Of a DNA stretch of 64,000 nt, positions 58,476-64,000 are shown in pieces. Position 1 is the stretch's first letter. Each line of letters begins with the position of its first letter. The position numbers and the translations under genes are program-made. Under the pieces are notes generated by a model. The model was not told the origin of the DNA. It searched no databases and was given only the letters and a program-made list of their open reading frames with translations. The DNA lies in the NCBI GenBank assembly GCA_022410635.1, contig JAJVDF010000002.1:6841742-6905741 (forward strand). The letters run 5' to 3'. This stretch comes from Tretioscincus oriximinensis (taxonomy: Eukaryota > Chordata > Lepidosauria > Squamata > Gymnophthalmidae).

Positions 58476-59244
58476 GCTGTGCATTCCTCTGCAATTCTCT
58501 CCTACTTCATTTTGCATTCCAAGTGAAATAAATCTTGACAGAAAATATTGACAGAGCCCTTCAGGGGATTACAGGTCATCTTTCCAACAATTCCTGCAGT
58601 CAACAAGGGCCAAATATCATGTCNGTTTGGATCACACCGACAGGTGATCCAGGGATCTGGCTTCTGCATGTGAGACAGGGTATGCTGAGATTTGAAACCA
58701 AGTGATTACTACTTTAAAAGGGCATTATGAACATAAGAGGAGGCATGCTGAATTGGGCCACTCCCACCTAGCATTTCATCTCATTCCATGTCCCACTAGT
58801 TGAACCTAGGTTTGATTAAGCGAGGCTCACATAATATGTGTAGTCTCAAAGCAGGGTCTCTGTTTTGAAGACACTTCTCAGCCAGCAAATATCAGGATGG
58901 GAGAAGCATTCATGGAATGTGATTCAAAGGCAGCTCAGTGTGAGCATAGCCACAATTTAGAAACATCTGGAGGGGCAGAGCTTATCCATTTCTGCCTATA
59001 ACTCAAGTCTAATAGGGATCGACATGGTAGCCTCTGGCAAGCATTGAGCATAAGAATAGCCTTGCTTAATGAAACCATTGAAAGGGGGAGGGGGAAAGAC
59101 TTTTATCATTCATGATATTTGAGAAATATTCTAGAAATGAAATTAGAACATGCTTGTTCTGTGTATACTATTTGAAAGTTATGCCATTATTATAGTGTAT
59201 AGATTTCTCTTATTCGTGAATATGACTAATAAGAATAAGATAAC
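58476..59244. mobile_element. Unique sequence with a minus-strand CR1 scrap
   Basis: 58727-58775 (GAACATAAGAGGAGGCATGC, TGAATTGGGCCA) is the reverse CR1 3' end. A weaker scrap may lie at 59045-59080. The rest is unassigned. Confidence 0.5.
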
Positions 59245-59520
59245 AGCTTATTTATTTTATTTATTTAGGAAGTTCTATCCNGTCCTTCATCATAGGTTCC
59301 AAGGCAGGTAATAGAAGATTAAAAGCAACACAAAAAAGTTAGTAAAAAGTTTTAAAGGAATCATACCCTCCTTCCCTGGAAAATACAGAGGGAGCTACAT
59401 AGCAATCAAAACTGTGGGTGAAAAGGTATGTTTTACCAGTGCCAAAATCTATACAATATAGGAACCTGGCAAACCTCTAGACTCTAGATGAAGGGTGTTC
59501 CTAAGTGTGGGAGGCCCCAG
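59245..59520. mobile_element. Repeat family W, copy 3
   Basis: TTATTTATTTAGGAAGTTCT, CCTTCATCATAGGTTCC, GCAGGTAATAGAAGATTAAA, and GGTGTTCCTAAGTGTGGGAG near the end, a diverged match to the order in copy 1. Confidence 0.45.
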
Positions 59521-61435
59521 AGAAGTCCCACCATGCAAAGTCTCACTTCATATATAACCACTTCCACTTTTCTGGGAATACTATCCTATGGATTTTAGTG
59601 TATGCTATATTGCTCCAGGAAATTGCTTCCTCTCAGCACAAAACTAGTTCAGTCCTGAGAAATACTATTTATGGCTTAGATGGGATAAAATCAAATCTTT
59701 GTGCAGGTCAATCAGGTTTGCTACAGAGCCTAGTTTACAGTATTAACCTTAACCTAAAGGGAGAGTCTTTGTCACACTATTGTTAGAGAGCACAGGGCCA
59801 CTGGCATTGAACTACTAACTTTTGATTACTAGCATTCAACACTACATTCCACATCAGTCCAGTAGCAGCGGAATGCTGGGAATTGCTGTTGAACGATTTC
59901 TAGAAANCAGTTCTAGTCCATTGTATCGCAGAGGAAATTCAACAGTGAAAGCAGTGGTTAGCACATCCCTTTTGGTGAGCTCTCTTCCTTCTTCTTCAAC
60001 GTGCTATGGCATGATTGCCACCTTGTCCCTAGATCACCTCCACCTCGTTCGTGTTGCTTGACATCATCTAACCTTATGGCAGCATCATACCTTGTATGGA
60101 AGAATTTCTCTTCCAAGGCTCAGTCCTCTAATTACAATTATTATAAAGGTTTCTTCCCTTCACCCACTCATGCATTTTGTATAATGCAGGGAAATCCAAG
60201 CCACCAATTTTACAAGAACCTAATGATCAGGCTCAACAGAGACGAGTTCAACCACACACAAAAAGGACTTGAGACAAGGAAGACAGGAAAATGGGGGGAA
60301 GTATGAGACAGTGAGCTTGCCTGCCAGGCAGGTTTTTGCAAGATCTGATTGTTCTATATATATCTCAGTGTGCCATGTTAGATTATTTCGCACTCCACGA
60401 GATGTGCACCATCTATGCCACAAAATGCATTAGAAACACTATGGGTGATCTCCATAACAAATGCCCTCTGATTCCTGCAGAGCTTGGAGAGTGGGATGCA
60501 AGCTCTGCTGGCCAAGATTGGTCTGCAATCTGTCCAAATGCAGAATGATTACCTTTCTCATCTTTCCACCTTGACAACTTTGAAGTCTCCCCATGGAGGG
60601 TCTAAAAATACACAAAGGAGTTGACCCTCGCTGTTATCACTCTAGGAGGAATCTGCAAAGCCAACTCTTCTATATTTATTGTTCTATATTTAAACAGAAA
60701 AGGAAGCTTGAGTNTCAAGGGCAAAGCGCGCTCTCTGATCAACATGGGGTTTTTTAAGTTTGTAAAGGAAAATGTCACAAGTAACTTGTGCAATGACTCA
60801 AGGATTCCCTAACACTGTTGAACAATCTGAGAGCAGCTTTGTAAGGTGCGACATATTCTCAAGCCACATCGTAAGAAACTCTTCTTTGTAGAATCGTTGT
60901 TTAAAACATATAACATCATAATGCACTGGCTGAAATTTAGAGGTTTGTTCAAATTGAACCCAAACCCCTTGGTTCTGGCTCAATTTTATTTCAGACCACA
61001 AAGTGTTTCCATTTGCATACAGATCAAGCAAGCCATAGTGTATCACCCACAATTTGCAGAGCTTCATTAAAGCCTTTTGATCTGTGTTTGATTCAAACTT
61101 TTGTTTTTTGTATATTTGTGTAACCACATGGCATTTCATTTTGCATGCAAACTCCCTGTCCAATGCAACCTACGAATTGACCAAATAACTGATATATCTT
61201 TTTGCAATGGAACATCTTATAAGTAACAATTGCACACTCTCTTTCTTTGGTCAGAAAGGATCACGTGCAGCTACACAGAAGCAAAAACAGCTTTGTGTGA
61301 GACAGTGTATCACAACTTTATTTGCTGGTCTTAATTACACAGTTTCTAATCATTCTTCCGGTCTATTAAGTCGATACCCATGCATCCATCCCAGTAGACA
61401 ATGATAGACCTGTACATGAATTTGTTTTTTTTTAA
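59521..61435. other. Unique sequence
   Basis: No gene or repeat recognised. Frames at 59822-60306 and 60798-61163 lack motifs. Confidence 0.4.
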
Positions 61436-62050
61436 AAGATATCCAGGGTGGTTTCTGTCACCATTGATGATCCCCTTGGTGAAAATAACACTTCACCCCT
61501 ATTGGTCCTAACTCTCCTGCCCATCAACCTCAAAGAGTGCCTCCTGCTGTGCAATAGAGAAAATAATTGTTNTCTCTCCACCTGTTCCACTCCATGCATG
61601 ATTTTATAAAATTCAATCAAATCTCCTTTCTAACACAGCTTAGACATAATAAAGAAATTATTTCATCCCTATAATGTTTTTATTTGCCCTTTCCTTAACT
61701 TTTCCCGGTTACACAGCATCCTTTCTGAGGTATGGTGACTAGAATTGTACACTCTATTCCAAATATAACCTCACTATAGTTTTATAAATAGATCTTTGCT
61801 GATTTTTGCTGACTTATTTCTCTATTCCTTCCCTAATTATCCTATCCCTGTTACTGCACATTGGATTAACACTTTCATTGAGCTGTCCACCAGAACCCCA
61901 GATTCCTTTCATGTTTTGACACATAAAAATCGGACCTTGTTAGTTTATACAATAATTTAATCTGGATTGTTTGAACCAATATGAATTACTTTGCGCTTGC
62001 TAAAATTGAAGTCATTTTCCACTGTGTTGCCTATTTATACAATGTCAACA
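61436..62050 (-). pseudogene. CR1 ORF2 C-terminal fragment
   Basis: The minus strand encodes decayed LMGRRVRTNRGEVLFSPRG (about 61520-61460), EFYKIMHGVEQVER (about 61620-61575) and, upstream, the equivalents of LYKSVVRPHLEY..QFW (about 61800-61735). Frameshifts break it. The 3' UTR is absent. Confidence 0.8.
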
Positions 62051-63358
62051 ATTTCTCGGGAGCTTTGCAAGATACTTACAAGAGCATGCAGGAACACGGA
62101 CAATTTAGAGGTAGCAGAGTGAAGTCTAAATGCAATAATAGATTCTCAGCCAGCATTACTTTGCATTGCAACACTCTAGCAAATTTATATTTCCCATCAC
62201 ANATACATCCTTAACAACCATTGCAGTACCATACCTATTTGCATTTCTTGCTATTCAAGAATACAGTTTGCTATTAATAATCTGCCCCTAGGCATTTAGC
62301 TTACTCCACTACAACTTAGTCTATAAAGCTACCAACTTTATCTTGCCAATCTCTAAAATACTGATGGTTGCTAATGATGATGATGTGCTATAGAGAATGA
62401 AAAATAAACCACAAAAANTTGTGAAGCAATACAAAATGTCTTTTGGACTGAGCAGAATAATATGTATTTTTAAAATCAAGCATACAAAATTTCACACAAT
62501 CCCTGAAGCAATAAATCTTCTTGTTAACTAGCAAACTGCAAACATGTCATTTCATTTTACTTCATATCTTCCCACTGATAGATATTAGTCTAGCACCTTT
62601 GATCAAGTTCAGGAATGTATGCTGAAACATAAATTTTGTTTCTATTTTTCCTTCGGGCAGAAGGATGCATTTTTAGAGCTTTCAATATCCAAATCCAACA
62701 AGCAACACAATATTCCTTGGAGATATTGATGAAATAAATCTTGCTGCAAGATCATACTGATACTTCTTTATATTTTCNTATCTTTTTATCATAAATGCTC
62801 TGAATTCTCCCAGAAAACATATATAAAAATGTCATGTAAAACAAGAAAGCATTTTAGATGAAATTAGACAGGGTTTTTAAAAAGGAAAAAATGACCCAAA
62901 AGCAATTAAACATAAACCTAAATGTTGTCTCGTTAAAAGAGGAAAAAAGATGNTATCCATGAGACACACAATATAAAACAGTGAAGGATCCTGACATATT
63001 TTGCTTGGGAGAGTATTTCAAGAAACTAAAAATATTGAGACCCAAAGGAAATAATTATATTCTGAAATGCCACACATTTTCACTTGGGCCTTTGATATTT
63101 AAGACATTTCTCCTCCATGCAGTGTGCTGTATAGTCAGGTCAGTATCTAATAGTTTAAAACTGAATCCTTTAAGTTGGATTTTTCACTTTATTGGATTTT
63201 ATGAATTTCAATCTGTTTATACTGTTTGTACAATAAATGAAATAACAAGCTATATATGGTTGGCTGGAATCCTGATTGCAAGTTATTGTGGAACAATGAC
63301 TGTTAGGGTTCCTAAATGGAAATACACACACACACACACCAATTAATTGCTCTATTTT
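62051..63358. other. Unique AT-rich sequence
   Basis: No feature recognised except a CA run at 63324-63340. Confidence 0.4.
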
Positions 63359-63553
63359 TAGGCTGACCAGATAATCCCTTTGGGGGGGGGGGGTTGAAAG
63401 CCTGGTTTTGGGGTGCCTCCCATTTTTTTCTGAGAAAAACTTTTTCAAAAAAAGATTTTTTTCAATTTTTTTTCCCTCAGAAAAAAACAAGAGGCACCCC
63501 AAAAATGGGTTTTCAACACACATACCCCAAAAAGGGGTCATCTGGTCAGCCTA
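63359..63553. mobile_element. Foldback hAT-like MITE, family X, copy 4
   Basis: Starts TAGGCTGACCAGATAATCC and ends GGTCATCTGGTCAGCCTA. Flanked by CTATTTT at 63352-63358 and 63554-63560. The arms are inverted copies with an A/T-rich loop near 63440-63470. The right arm has a short CACACATA run. Confidence 0.85.
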
Positions 63554-64000
63554 CTATTTTGCTCTCCTTCCACAAAAGCGGTTTCCCTACCCTCTCCGAT
63601 TCCTTGTTTTTTTCTCTCAGCTGAGTTTACACCAACATTCTTCAGTCACCAATTCACACACAGTGACTCACACTTGTATAAGGTTTCTCTACTTTAGGCT
63701 TAGCATTATCCCCGAATAATGAGCCTATTCCTTCTCCTAGTCATTGTATTCTTTTTTGCTGCCCTTTCTCATTTGCTGCCTATTATATATACATATACAT
63801 TTTTATAGGAGCCATAGGAGGTAGTTTAGGCTGACAGAAAGTCAGTGGTCCAAAGGTAGCTCAAGAATGTCATGGATGGACAGAGACTTATGTCCTTCTG
63901 TGTTCTGTCAGTTCTGTATAAATATAACTACAGGAGACGTCCTGGAAATACAGGNCCAGAAAGGCATGATGCTTTAAATCACTTTCAGTGCTTCAGAGGA
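63554..64000. other. Unique sequence
   Basis: No feature recognised to the end of the window. Confidence 0.4.

Noticed and set aside
1294..63553. CRISPR-like array from recurring family X copies
   Set aside because: The copies are dispersed over 60 kb, palindromic and flanked by target duplications; this is a eukaryotic genome.

Overview
The window reads as non-genic nuclear DNA from a squamate reptile (lizard or snake). The evidence is the repeat content. There are many 5'-truncated CR1 LINE ends that finish in TTCTTATG-type octamers, and several tRNA-derived Sauria-type SINEs with pyrimidine-rich tails. There is also one L1 fragment, an 80-bp Tc1/mariner-like MITE, and many hAT-like or foldback DNA elements. 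The SINE style is compatible with a gecko, but that is only an impression. I find no bacterial, organellar or viral gene and no convincing host protein-coding gene. Long open frames fall in transposon remnants, simple repeats, N runs or GC-rich patches.
Layout. 1-13 kb: one foldback hAT-like element, an L1 relic with a possible target duplication, a 360-bp foldback, a CR1 and two mini-MITEs in unique sequence. 13-21 kb: one SINE and mostly unique AT-rich DNA, including candidate conserved non-coding sequence near 14.6-15.0 kb, then a GC-rich patch at 18.8-19.3 kb. 21-34 kb: the best-preserved CR1 fragment, further foldbacks, a 630-bp inverted-repeat element and a hAT element with a perfect 8-bp target duplication. 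34-48 kb: a compound trinucleotide array, SINEs, a 340-bp polypyrimidine tract, a dense cluster of foldbacks, a SINE split by a hAT-like insertion, and a 667-bp assembly gap flanked by identical 65-bp sequence. 48-64 kb: LINE/SINE-like relics, a second hAT element with a perfect 8-bp duplication and three internal hairpins, CR1 relics and a fourth copy of the foldback family.
No operon-like organisation exists. The strongest biological signal is the unusual number and diversity of long imperfect palindromes (about fourteen). Four belong to one family with TAGGCTGACCAGA termini and 7-8 bp target duplications, which I do not recognise by name. Stretches of unique sequence may hold regulatory elements of a distant developmental gene, but that is inference without comparative data.
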